The translations under genes and the position numbers were made by a program. From Methylobacterium sp. (lineage in GTDB: Bacteria > Pseudomonadota > Alphaproteobacteria > Rhizobiales > Beijerinckiaceae), in contig JADCBP010000003.1 of NCBI GenBank assembly GCA_020253445.1, positions 24,632 through 88,631 of the forward strand: a DNA stretch of 64,000 nucleotides, given 5' to 3'. This document shows, piece by piece, positions 25,987 to 36,486 of this stretch. Position 1 is the stretch's first letter. Each line of letters opens with the position of its first letter. The notes below the pieces were generated by a model. It ran no database searches and had not been told where the DNA came from. It saw nothing but the letters and a program-made list of their open reading frames with translations.

Positions 25987-26981
25987 CCGGAACGACCCTC
26001 ACCATCGCCGAAGCCGAGCATCTCGTCGCATCCGCGCTCGAGAGGTGTGATACCTCGCCCGCCAACGCCGCGATCGTCGCCCGCGCGCTGGTTGCCGCCG
26101 AGGCGGACGGGCTGAAGGGGCACGGGCTCTCGCGGGCGCCGAGCTACGCGGCCCAGGCGCGCATCGGCAAGGTCGACGGGCATGCCGAGCCTGACCTTGA
26201 GCGCGTGACTCGGGCCCTGGCGCGCATCGACGCGCGGCACGGCTTCGCCTATCCCGCGATCGACATGGCGGCCGCGTTCCTCGCGGAGGCGGCTCCAGCG
26301 ATGGGGATCGCCTCTGCCGCGATCCGCCGCTCGCATCATTGTGGTGTCGCCGGGCATCCCGTGGAGCGGCTGGCGGAGGCCGGTCTCGTCGCCATGCTGT
26401 TCGCCAACACACCGGCCGCCATGGCGCCGTGGGGCGGAAGAATCGCCGTGTTTGGCACCAACCCGATCGCCTTCGCCTGCCCCTTGCCGGATCAGCCGCC
26501 GATCGTCGTTGATCTCTCGCTGTCCAAGGTGGCGCGCGGCAACATCCTGGCCGCGAGGCAAAAGGGGGAGGCCATCCCCGAGGGCTGGGCGCTCGACGCG
26601 CGGGGCGATCCCACGACGGACCCGGAGGCGGCTCTCGCGGGGACGATGCTCCCGCTCGCCGATGCCAAGGGCACGGCGCTCGCGCTGATGGTCGAACTCC
26701 TCGCTGCGGGGCTCACCGGCGCCAACTACGCCGCGGATGCGACTTCGTTCCTCGACGACCGGGGCGGGCCGCCGGGAACGGGGCAACTCCTCATCGCCTT
26801 CGATCCGAGGCTGATGGGCGGACCTGCGACGATCGCCCATTTCGGGCGGCTGGCCGCCCGGATCACGGGTCAGCGCGGCGCGCGGCTGCCGGGAGCCCGG
26901 CGTCTCGGGTTGCGCGAGGCGGCCCTTCGCGAGGGGCTGACGATCCAGTCCGCGCTCGTCGCGGAGATCGCCAACCTCTGA
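25983..26981 (+). CDS. comC: LDH2/MDH2-family dehydrogenase, probable (R)-sulfolactate dehydrogenase
   Basis: A 332-residue NAD(P)-dependent oxidoreductase of the malate/L-lactate dehydrogenase 2 family. Family marks include GLKGHGLSRAPSY (about residues 41-53), RRSHHCGVAGHP and GGRIAVFGTNPIAFACP. ComC of this family interconverts sulfopyruvate and (R)-sulfolactate, which would feed SuyAB. The gene overlaps suyZ by 4 bases and ends 8 bases before the convergent LacI gene. No SlcC-type (S)-sulfolactate dehydrogenase is seen, so conversion of the S-isomer is incomplete in the window. Confidence 0.78.
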   Translation: MTGTTLTIAEAEHLVASALERCDTSPANAAIVARALVAAEADGLKGHGLSRAPSYAAQARIGKVDGHAEPDLERVTRALARIDARHGFAYPAIDMAAAFLAEAAPAMGIASAAIRRSHHCGVAGHPVERLAEAGLVAMLFANTPAAMAPWGGRIAVFGTNPIAFACPLPDQPPIVVDLSLSKVARGNILAARQKGEAIPEGWALDARGDPTTDPEAALAGTMLPLADAKGTALALMVELLAAGLTGANYAADATSFLDDRGGPPGTGQLLIAFDPRLMGGPATIAHFGRLAARITGQRGARLPGARRLGLREAALREGLTIQSALVAEIANL

Positions 26982-26989
26982 CGCGCCTC

Positions 26990-28009
26990 TCAATTCTGAT
27001 CCGGCGCCCTGCAGCAGGAGCGGCGAACGATCAGCTCGATGGGCAGATCAGCGTGTTCAACGCGGCCGGGCTCCGCGATCGCGCCCAGCACCAGATCGGC
27101 CGCCTTGTGGCCGATGCGCGCGGTGGGAATGTGCACGGTGGTCAGGGGCGGCATCACGTGAGCGGCCATGTCGATATCGTCGATGCCTGCCACCGAAAGA
27201 TCCCGCGGCACGGCGAGGCCGCGCGCCTGCGCCTCCAGCATGCAGCCGATGGCGATCATGTCGATGCCGCCGATGACCGCCGTCGGCGGCTCCGCCAGAT
27301 CGAGCAGTGCCGCGCACCCGGCCCGGCCGCCGGCGAGGGTGAGGCTCTGCTCGCTGACGCGGCTGTCCGGCAGCGCCAGGCCCGCCCGCTTCATCGCCGC
27401 CCGCGCCCCGGCCAATCGGCCGTTCTGCCTGTCGTTGAAGGCGAGGTGTCCGACGACCATGCCGATCCGGCGGTGCCCCAGGCCGATGAGGTGCTCCGCG
27501 GCGAGCGCGCCCGCCTTCTCGTTGTCCACCGTCACCGCCGCGTCGGCGGGATGGCCGCACCAGGTCAGGACCACTGGCACCCCGGCGCCTGCGAGAAGGC
27601 CTGCGGTCTCGCGGGAGCGCTCGGCGCCGACGAGCACGAGGCCGTCGATCCCGCGCGCCAAGAGCGTCCGCACGGCCTCGGTCTCCGCGGCGGGGCTCAT
27701 CTCGTGGGAGGCGACGAGGAGCTGGAAGCCCTCGCGCGCCAGGGCGAGCTGCATGCTCTGGAGGAAGCGGGCGAAGATCGGTGAGTCGAGCATCGGCACG
27801 ATGGCCCCGACCGTCATGGTCCGCCCCGAGGCGAGGGCGCGCGCCATGCCGTCCGGCCGGTAGCCCAGCCGCGCAGCCGCGGCGTGCACCCGCTCGCGGG
27901 TCTCCTCCGCCACGAGTTTGGGCTGCGTGATCGCGCGCGAAACCGTGGCCGGCGAGACGCCAGCCGCCTGTGCGACGTCGACCAAGCGGGGCTTTTTCCT
28001 TTCTGGCAT
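26990..28009 (-). CDS. LacI-family regulator of the C3-sulfonate transport/oxidation operon
   Basis: A 339-residue regulator. The helix-turn-helix (RLVDVAQAAGVSPATVSRAI, residues 8-27) and hinge (GMARALASGRT) are followed by a periplasmic-binding-protein-like domain. It ends with a CC pair near RRSCCRAPDQN. It is divergent from the ABC operon, with two palindromic operators in the 161-base gap, one close to its own start and one close to the promoter of the operon. That arrangement fits repression by looping. Confidence 0.9.
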   Translation of the reverse strand: MPERKKPRLVDVAQAAGVSPATVSRAITQPKLVAEETRERVHAAAARLGYRPDGMARALASGRTMTVGAIVPMLDSPIFARFLQSMQLALAREGFQLLVASHEMSPAAETEAVRTLLARGIDGLVLVGAERSRETAGLLAGAGVPVVLTWCGHPADAAVTVDNEKAGALAAEHLIGLGHRRIGMVVGHLAFNDRQNGRLAGARAAMKRAGLALPDSRVSEQSLTLAGGRAGCAALLDLAEPPTAVIGGIDMIAIGCMLEAQARGLAVPRDLSVAGIDDIDMAAHVMPPLTTVHIPTARIGHKAADLVLGAIAEPGRVEHADLPIELIVRRSCCRAPDQN

Positions 28010-28018
28010 GAAAGAAGT

Positions 28019-28034
28019 ATGAAAAATTTTTCAT
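28019..28034. promoter_or_regulatory. LacI-type operator 1
   Basis: A perfect 16-base palindrome, ATGAAAAA-TTTTTCAT, ending 10 bases upstream of the LacI gene. Its inner 14 bases, TGAAA-AATT-TTTCA, share both half-sites with operator 2. Confidence 0.75.
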
Positions 28035-28120
28035 CGCCTGTCGAGATGGGATGGCCATCCGGATCATCATTTCCAAGGCTTTATGGTATTGACTCCCGGC
28101 ATTCGATCTGGGAGCCTGAC

Positions 28121-28134
28121 TGAAAGCGCTTTCA
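28121..28134. promoter_or_regulatory. LacI-type operator 2
   Basis: A perfect 14-base palindrome TGAAA-GCGC-TTTCA with the central CG usual for LacI-family sites. It lies 37 bases before the first permease gene and 101 bases centre-to-centre from operator 1. Confidence 0.8.
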
Positions 28135-28170
28135 TAAATGCTTTCTGGAAGAACCGTGGGAGGATGCCGA

Positions 28171-28947
28171 ATGATCGGCCGACGGGGATGGATCGGTCTG
28201 GCGACCGTCGCGGCCCTTCTGGCGCTGTGGTTCGTCCTGACCACTCTCACCGGGCAGATCACCAGCGCGCGCTTCCCCTCTCCGGCCGAATTCTCGGCTT
28301 CGCTGACGCAGATCAACACCCGCGGCTATGCCGGTGCTGTCCTTCTGAGCCATGCCTGGCACAGCCTCCTGCTGGTGCTGATGGGCTTCGCGGTTGCGGT
28401 TGGTACGGGCGTTCCGCTCGGCCTGTGGATGGGCTGGAACCGGCGGGTCGAGGCCTTGGTCAACCCGGTCTTCCTCATCATCCGTCCCATCCCGCCGCTC
28501 GCCTGGATTCCCCTCGCCATCCTCTGGCTGGGGCTTGGCGATGCGGCGAAGATCATGGTGATCTGGTTTGCCGCCTTCGTGCCTTCCGTCATCAACGCCT
28601 TCACCGGTGTGCGCACCATCGATCGCCCGGTTTTCGAGGCGGCGCGCATGCTGGGGACGCCGCCCTGGCGCATGGTATGCGAGGTGATCGTGCCGGCCGC
28701 TTCGCCCATGATTTTCACCGGCCTGCGCCTGTCCCTGCAGGCGAGTTGGACGACGCTCGTCGCCGCCGAACTGGTGGGCGCGCTCGTCGGCGTCGGCTTC
28801 GTCCTGAACATGGCCCAGCAGGATATTTATCCGGGCATGATCCTGGTCGGCATGCTCACGGTCGGCGTGCTGGGCTTCATCACGACGCTGGCGCTGGGCC
28901 ACGCTGAGCGGCGGGCGCTGGCCTGGAACGTGGCGGCGACGGACTGA
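28171..28947 (+). CDS. Sulfonate-type (SsuC/TauC-like) ABC permease, first
   Basis: A 258-residue inner-membrane permease with about six spans. It has the ATPase-contact loop EAARMLGTPPWRMVCEVIVPAASP. It belongs to the nitrate/sulfonate/taurine importer family. ATG at 28171 has GGGAGG 8 bases upstream; longer in-frame starts lie over the operator. It is followed 3 bases later by a second, different permease, so the importer is a heterodimer rather than the usual SsuC homodimer. Confidence 0.88.
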   Translation: MIGRRGWIGLATVAALLALWFVLTTLTGQITSARFPSPAEFSASLTQINTRGYAGAVLLSHAWHSLLLVLMGFAVAVGTGVPLGLWMGWNRRVEALVNPVFLIIRPIPPLAWIPLAILWLGLGDAAKIMVIWFAAFVPSVINAFTGVRTIDRPVFEAARMLGTPPWRMVCEVIVPAASPMIFTGLRLSLQASWTTLVAAELVGALVGVGFVLNMAQQDIYPGMILVGMLTVGVLGFITTLALGHAERRALAWNVAATD

Positions 28948-28950
28948 GCG

Positions 28951-29739
28951 ATGAACAGCCCGCCTCTCACGTTCCGCGAAAGCTTTCTCTACGGCGCCGC
29001 CGGCCTGTTTCTCTTCGTGGGACTCTGGACCCTGCTGTCGGTCACGGGCCTGGTGCCGCGCCAGTTCCTGCCCTCACCCTTCGAGGTGGCCGGGCGGTTC
29101 TTCTTCCTCCTGACCTCACCCTTCGCCGGCGCGACCCTGCCCGAGCATCTGAGCGCCAGCTTCATGCGCTACGCCTACGGCGTGGTTCTTGCCGCCGCCA
29201 TCGGCATTCCGCTCGGCCTGCTGATGGGCTGGTTCCGCCTTCTCGACGATATCGTCTCGCCGATCTTCGACGGGCTGCGCTTCATCGCCCCCATCGCCTG
29301 GGTGCCCTTCGCCGCCCTCTGGTTCGGCACCGGCATCGGCGGCCCGGTCATGATCATCTTCGCCGGCGCTTTTCCGCCCTGCCTGATCAACGCCTATCGC
29401 GGTGCCCGTTTCGTGGAGCCCCGGCTGATCGAGGCGGCGCGGATGCTCGGCACCGGCCACGTCCGCATGATCCTCGAGATCCTGCTGCCTGCTGCCGTGC
29501 CCTCGATCATCGCCGGCCTTCGCGTTTCGGCGGGTTTGGGCTGGCAGTCGCTCGTCGGCGCGGAGCTGATCGTCGCGGCGGCGGGGGTGGGTTTCATGAT
29601 GGTCCAGGCCCAGGGCTCGGTCCAGACGCCGACGGTCATGGCCGGGATGGTCGCCATCGGCCTCGTCGGAATGGTCATCGATATCCTGCTGCGGCGGGGC
29701 GAAGGCTGGCTGCGGCGCAGACGCGGCCTGGAGGCGTGA
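28951..29739 (+). CDS. Sulfonate-type ABC permease, second
   Basis: A 262-residue permease of the same family with the loop EAARMLGTGHVRMILEILLPAAVPS. It differs clearly from the first permease. Its stop overlaps a possible GTG of the ATPase gene, and the more likely ATG is 8 bases downstream. Operon context (HpsN, sulfonate pathway) suggests import of a C3 sulfonate. Confidence 0.88.
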   Translation: MNSPPLTFRESFLYGAAGLFLFVGLWTLLSVTGLVPRQFLPSPFEVAGRFFFLLTSPFAGATLPEHLSASFMRYAYGVVLAAAIGIPLGLLMGWFRLLDDIVSPIFDGLRFIAPIAWVPFAALWFGTGIGGPVMIIFAGAFPPCLINAYRGARFVEPRLIEAARMLGTGHVRMILEILLPAAVPSIIAGLRVSAGLGWQSLVGAELIVAAAGVGFMMVQAQGSVQTPTVMAGMVAIGLVGMVIDILLRRGEGWLRRRRGLEA

Positions 29740-29747
29740 GGTCAGGC

Positions 29748-30536
29748 ATGGGTTCGATCCGTTTCCAGGGCGTCGGCAAGGTTTTCGGTGGCAAGATCAC
29801 CGTGCTCGAGGACATCGAACTCGACATCGCCGAGAAGGAGTTCGTGGCCATCGTGGGCCCGTCGGGCTGCGGCAAGACCACCTGCCTGCGCATGGTGGCG
29901 GGCTTCGAGGCTCCATCCTCGGGCACGGTGAGCGTCAGCGGCAGGACCGTCACCGCGCCCGGACCCGACCGGGCCGTTGTGTTCCAGCAATTCGCGCTGT
30001 TCCCCTGGAAGACCGTGCGCGCGAACATCGAGTTCGGCCTTCGGAACAGGAGAATCCCCGCAGCGGAGCGCGAGAGCCTGATCGCCGGCGCGCTCAAGCT
30101 GATGAATCTCGAATCCTACGCGGAGGCATTCCCCCACCAGCTCTCCGGCGGCATGCAGCAGCGCGTGGCGATCGCACGGGCCTATGTGCTCGATCCGGAA
30201 GTGCTCCTGATGGACGAGCCCTTCGGCGCCCTCGACGCGCAGACGCGCGTGGTGATGCAGGAAGAGCTGGTGCGCCTTGCGCGCCGCAACCCGCGCACGG
30301 TGCTGTTCATCACCCACGCGGTGGAGGAGGCGGTCTATCTCGCCGACCGGGTCGTGATCATGACCCGCCGCCCCGGGCGCATCAAGGAGGTCCTCAACGT
30401 CAGGTCGATCCGCGAGAACGAGGACTGGGACCGCTTCCAGAAGATCGAGGACGTCATGGATCTCGAATCCTTCGTGCACCTGCGCACCCATATCTGGAAA
30501 TCGCTGCGCGAGGAGAAAGGCCCCGCCGGTGTCTGA
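29748..30536 (+). CDS. Sulfonate-type (SsuB/TauB-like) ABC ATP-binding protein
   Basis: A 262-residue ATPase with Walker A GPSGCGKTT (about residues 38-46), signature [15 protein letters not shown], Walker B VLLMDEP and H-loop ITHAVEEA, the last being typical of nitrate/sulfonate importers. The ATG at 29748 was preferred to a GTG at 29736. It overlaps the following aminotransferase gene by 8 bases. Confidence 0.9.
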   Translation: MGSIRFQGVGKVFGGKITVLEDIELDIAEKEFVAIVGPSGCGKTTCLRMVAGFEAPSSGTVSVSGRTVTAPGPDRAVVFQQFALFPWKTVRANIEFGLRNRRIPAAERESLIAGALKLMNLESYAEAFPHQLSGGMQQRVAIARAYVLDPEVLLMDEPFGALDAQTRVVMQEELVRLARRNPRTVLFITHAVEEAVYLADRVVIMTRRPGRIKEVLNVRSIRENEDWDRFQKIEDVMDLESFVHLRTHIWKSLREEKGPAGV

Positions 30537-31812
30537 GCCTCGCGCGATCCTGACCCGCGACCTGACCGAGCCGGAGCCGGTGCCGGAGGCGGGTATCGCG
30601 CGCGCCGTCGAGCTGATGCGATCGGGCCGTCTGTTTCGCTACGGCGAGATGGGCGCCGACCAGCAGGATGCCGCGCTGCTCGAGCTTGAATTCGCCGCGC
30701 TTGTCGGGCGGCGCTTCTGCGTGGCGGTGAATTCGGGCGGGAGCGCCCTGTTCCTCGCGCTGAAGGTGGCCGGCGTGGCCCCGGGCGATCCCGTCCTTGT
30801 CAACGGCTTCACCCTGGCGCCGGTGCCGGGTGCCATCGTCCATGCCTGCGCGAGGCCTGTGATCGTCGAGATTGGCGACGATCTCGTCATCGACCCGGAG
30901 GACCTGCGCGCCAAGGCGCGCGCGAGCGGTGCGAAGGCGCTGCTCCTGTCGCACATGCGCGGCCACATCGCCGACATGGACGCGGTCATGGAGGTGGCCG
31001 ATTCCTGCGGCCTCGCCGTGATCGAGGATTGCGCCCACGCGCTCGGCGCGCGCTGGAAGGGCCGGACGATCGGCACGTTCGGGTTTGCGGCAGGCTTCAG
31101 CGCGCAGACCTACAAGCATCTCAATGCCGGCGAGGGTGGTTTTCTCGTCCTCGACGACGAGGCGGCCGCGGCGCGCGCGATCCTCCATTCGGGAAGCTAC
31201 ATGCTGCACCATCAGCATGCGAGCCGGCCCGACGGCGCCTTTCTCGACGCGGCGAGCGGCGAGACCGCAAATTTCAGCCTGCGCATGACGGCGCTGGCGG
31301 CGGCGATCCTGCGACCGCAATTGCGGGAATTGCCGCGGCGTCTGGCGCGCTGGTCGCAGATCCAGGCGCGCATCGCGGACGGCCTGCGGCGCAGCCAGTT
31401 CGTTGCCCTGCCCATCCGCCACGAGGGCGCCGACCCCGCGCCGACCTCGGTGCAGTTCCGCGTCCCCTCCTTCGACGCGGGCGCGATGCAGGACTTCCTC
31501 GCCGAGGCCGCCTCGCGCGGCCTGCCGGTGAAATGGTTCGGCGCCGCGCGCCAGATCGGCTTCACCAGCGCGCCGCGCCACTGGAGCTACGCGCGCTCCG
31601 ACGATGCGCTGGCGCGCACCCACGACGTCCTGGCGACGCTCTGCGACATCCGCACGCCGGTAACCCTCTCCGATTCCGAATGCGACCTGATCGCCCGGAT
31701 CGTCCGCGAAGCCCTTGAGACCGTCGCGGATGCGCGGTCCGGAGGCGGCGGACCAACAGAACGGCCCCAGGCCGTGACGTCAGCCCGACACCAAACGTCC
31801 CAAGGGAGGTAA
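30529..31812 (+). CDS. DegT/DnrJ-family PLP aminotransferase inside the C3-sulfonate operon
   Basis: A 427-residue fold-type I PLP enzyme. PLP-site residues are visible: Asp167 in VIEDCAHALGA and the Schiff-base Lys196 in QTYKHLNAGEGG. DegT enzymes usually act on nucleotide sugars, yet no sugar-nucleotide genes are near. It lies between the ATPase and the binding-protein gene, overlapping the ATPase gene by 8 bases, so it is part of the regulon. A reasonable guess is transamination of an amino-sulfonate such as cysteinolate or cysteate, giving a keto-sulfonate for the dehydrogenases downstream. The start is GTG with GGAGAAAGG upstream. The last 30 residues are low-complexity. Confidence 0.82.
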   Translation: MSEPRAILTRDLTEPEPVPEAGIARAVELMRSGRLFRYGEMGADQQDAALLELEFAALVGRRFCVAVNSGGSALFLALKVAGVAPGDPVLVNGFTLAPVPGAIVHACARPVIVEIGDDLVIDPEDLRAKARASGAKALLLSHMRGHIADMDAVMEVADSCGLAVIEDCAHALGARWKGRTIGTFGFAAGFSAQTYKHLNAGEGGFLVLDDEAAAARAILHSGSYMLHHQHASRPDGAFLDAASGETANFSLRMTALAAAILRPQLRELPRRLARWSQIQARIADGLRRSQFVALPIRHEGADPAPTSVQFRVPSFDAGAMQDFLAEAASRGLPVKWFGAARQIGFTSAPRHWSYARSDDALARTHDVLATLCDIRTPVTLSDSECDLIARIVREALETVADARSGGGGPTERPQAVTSARHQTSQGR

Positions 31813-31816
31813 CACC

Positions 31817-34270
<2,454 letters not shown>

Positions 34271-34271
<1 letters not shown>

Positions 34272-35044
34272 TGACCTTTCGTCTCTCCGATCTGTTCGAC
34301 CTTACGGGGCGCACGGCGCTCGTGACCGGTGGCAACAGCGGCATCGGTCTGGCGATGGCGCGTGCGCTCGGACTGGCTGGCTCCAGATTGATCCTCGTCG
34401 CGCGCCGGGCCGACGCCTTGGAGCACGCGGCGCGGGACCTCGCGGGCGCGGGCATCGAGGCCGAGGCGATCGCGGCTGATCTCGCCGATCCCGGCTGCGG
34501 CGCGCGGATCGGCGCGGCCTGCATCGAACGCCAGCGCAAGGTGGACATCCTCGTCAACGCGGCGGGCATGAATCTGCGCCAGCCATTCCAGGAGGTCGGC
34601 GTGGAAGGATTCGACCTGCACATGGCCGTGCATCTTCGCGCGCCGTTCCTGCTCACCCAGGCGCTGGCACCCGGCATGGCGGAGCGGGGGTTCGGCCGCA
34701 TCCTCAACATCGCCTCGCTGCAGAGCTATCGCGCCTTCGCCGACAGCGCGCCTTACGGCGCGGCCAAGGGCGGGGTCGTGCAGCTCACCCGCGCCATCGC
34801 CGAGGCCTGGTCCCGCCACGGCGTCACCTGCAACGCCATCGCGCCCGGGTTCTTTCCCACGCCGCTGACCGCGCCGGTTTTCGCCGATCCGCAGCGCGCC
34901 CAGCGCAACGCCGCGCAGACGGCGATCGGGCGCAACGGCGAGCTCGACGATCTCATCGGCGCGACGGTGTTCCTGGCCTCCAAGGCCTCCGCCTACGTCA
35001 CGGGCCAGACGCTCGCGGTGGATGGCGGCTTCTCGGCGAAATAG
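34271..35044 (+). CDS. SDR oxidoreductase, probable C3-sulfonate 2-dehydrogenase
   Basis: A 257-residue short-chain dehydrogenase. Cofactor motif TGGNSGIG (about 18-25), NAAGMN (93-98 region), catalytic Ser in IASLQSY and the YGAAKGG motif (Tyr/Lys) are all present. In the known dihydroxypropanesulfonate pathway two 2-dehydrogenases, HpsO and HpsP, convert the S-isomer via the ketone. This gene and the following one fill that position. I cannot tell which corresponds to HpsO or HpsP, so no symbol is given. Confidence 0.82.
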
Positions 35045-35052
35045 GCATCGGC

Positions 35053-36054
35053 ATGAAAGCGCTCGTCTACACCGCGCCTTACGCGCTCGCGTACCGCGAT
35101 GAACCCGACCCGGTCGCCAACCCCGGCGAACTGCTCGTGAAGATCGAGGCGGTCGGCATCTGCGGCTCGGACATGCACGCCTATCACGGCCATGACAGCC
35201 GCCGGCCGCCGCCGCTCGTCCTTGGCCACGAGGCCGCAGGCCGCATCGTTGGGGGGCCGCGCGACGGCGAGCGCGTCACCATCAATCCGCTGGTGGTCGA
35301 TCCCGCCTGCCCCTATGCGCGGGAGGGACGCTGGCACCTCTCGCCGACACGCCAGATCCTATCCATGCCGCCGCGCCCTGGCGCCTTCGCGGAGTATGTC
35401 ACGATCCCGGAGGGCAACCTCGTCGCCGTTCCCGACGGCCTGCCCATCGCCCACGCGGCCCTCGCCGAGCCCATCGCGGTATCCTGGCATGCGGTCCGGC
35501 TGGGCATGCAGAAGCTCCATCTGCCGCTCGCCGCAGCCCGAGTCGTGATCCTCGGCGGGGGTGCCATCGGGCTCGCGGCGGCCATCGTGGCGCGGCTTTT
35601 CGGCGCGGGCGAGATCCTGATCTGCGAGGCCAATCCCCTGCGCAAGGCGGCGATCACGCGGACCGAGGGCTTCGCCACCCATGCGCCGGGCGACGTGTTC
35701 TCGCCCGCCGCCAATTCCATCGACCTCGTGATCGATGCGGTCGGCGCGGGCGCGACTCGCGCGGCGGCCTGCGCCATGGTCCGGCCCGGCGGCGTCATCG
35801 TGCATCTCGGGCTCCTGCCGGGGCACGAGGGCCTCGACATCCGCAAGATCACCCTTCAGGAGATCACTCTCACCGGCTCCTATTGCTACACGCCGCAGGA
35901 CTTCATCCATGGCGTGGACGCGCTGGCTGCCGGCCGCCTCGGGGAGTTGGGCTGGATCGAGGAGCGGCCCCTGCGCGAGGGCGCTGCCGCTTTCGCCGAC
36001 ATCGACGCGGGCAGGGCGATCGCCGCCAAGATCGTGCTGCGGCCCGCCGCCTGA
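35053..36054 (+). CDS. Medium-chain alcohol dehydrogenase, probable C3-sulfonate 2-dehydrogenase
   Basis: A 333-residue zinc alcohol dehydrogenase. Catalytic zinc residues are Cys in GICGSDMH (about 37) and GHEAAG (about 60). The Rossmann motif is VILGGGAIGLAA. The structural-zinc loop, usually with four cysteines, has only one (DPACPYAREGRW), so that zinc is probably lost. It pairs with the SDR gene 8 bases upstream; as a pair they could racemise the 2-hydroxyl of dihydroxypropanesulfonate. It is the last gene of the operon. Confidence 0.82.
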   Translation: MKALVYTAPYALAYRDEPDPVANPGELLVKIEAVGICGSDMHAYHGHDSRRPPPLVLGHEAAGRIVGGPRDGERVTINPLVVDPACPYAREGRWHLSPTRQILSMPPRPGAFAEYVTIPEGNLVAVPDGLPIAHAALAEPIAVSWHAVRLGMQKLHLPLAAARVVILGGGAIGLAAAIVARLFGAGEILICEANPLRKAAITRTEGFATHAPGDVFSPAANSIDLVIDAVGAGATRAAACAMVRPGGVIVHLGLLPGHEGLDIRKITLQEITLTGSYCYTPQDFIHGVDALAAGRLGELGWIEERPLREGAAAFADIDAGRAIAAKIVLRPAA

Positions 36055-36066
36055 AGGGCTTGTCGC

Positions 36067-36258
36067 GTTTTCCACGCGGGGTGCCGCCCGCGCCATCCTG
36101 CTCGAGCGGAACGAGGAATGGGCCGTCCGGCGCGCCCGTTGCCTGACACCGGAAACCATCGCGCCGATGAGCCACAAGCCCCTTGTCAGCCTGCTCGACG
36201 CAGCAGCACGAGACTGCTCGACCCTCTCCGTCGGCAGGTCCGTGGTGATCAGATGCTA
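36067..36258 (+). pseudogene. Possible transposase C-terminal remnant
   Basis: An open frame without start encodes AARAILLERNEEWAVRRAR and then LTPETIAPMSHKPLVSL. It resembles the C-terminal end of Mutator/IS256-type transposases as I remember them. There is no start, no catalytic core and no visible ends. The remaining bases to 36486 hold the palindromic repeat B and nothing else that I can identify. Confidence 0.3.
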
Positions 36259-36260
36259 GA

Positions 36261-36300
36261 GCATTTTCCGCCAACCGGTATCCACTTGCCGGGCGGATGC
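36261..36300. repeat. Palindromic intergenic repeat, copy B
   Basis: GCATTTTCCGCCAACCGGTATCCACTTGCCGGGCGGATGC is an imperfect palindrome, preceded by TAGA. It shares CCGCCAAC..TATCCACTTG.CGGGCGGATGC with copy A and AGAGCATTTTCCG with copy C. Confidence 0.65.
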
Positions 36301-36486
36301 CCTGAACCACGCATGGGGGCCTCACCGACACTTTCAAGGAGTGGCGGCGGCCCCGAGACAGGGATCGGTGATGTGCCCGGCCTGTTGACGCGGTTTGACG
36401 GATCAGCAACGAGGCTTTCCGAACCCGGCATGAAGACGGCGCGCCGGCCTGGCGAGGAACGAAAAACCTCTGAAACATGAGACGCC

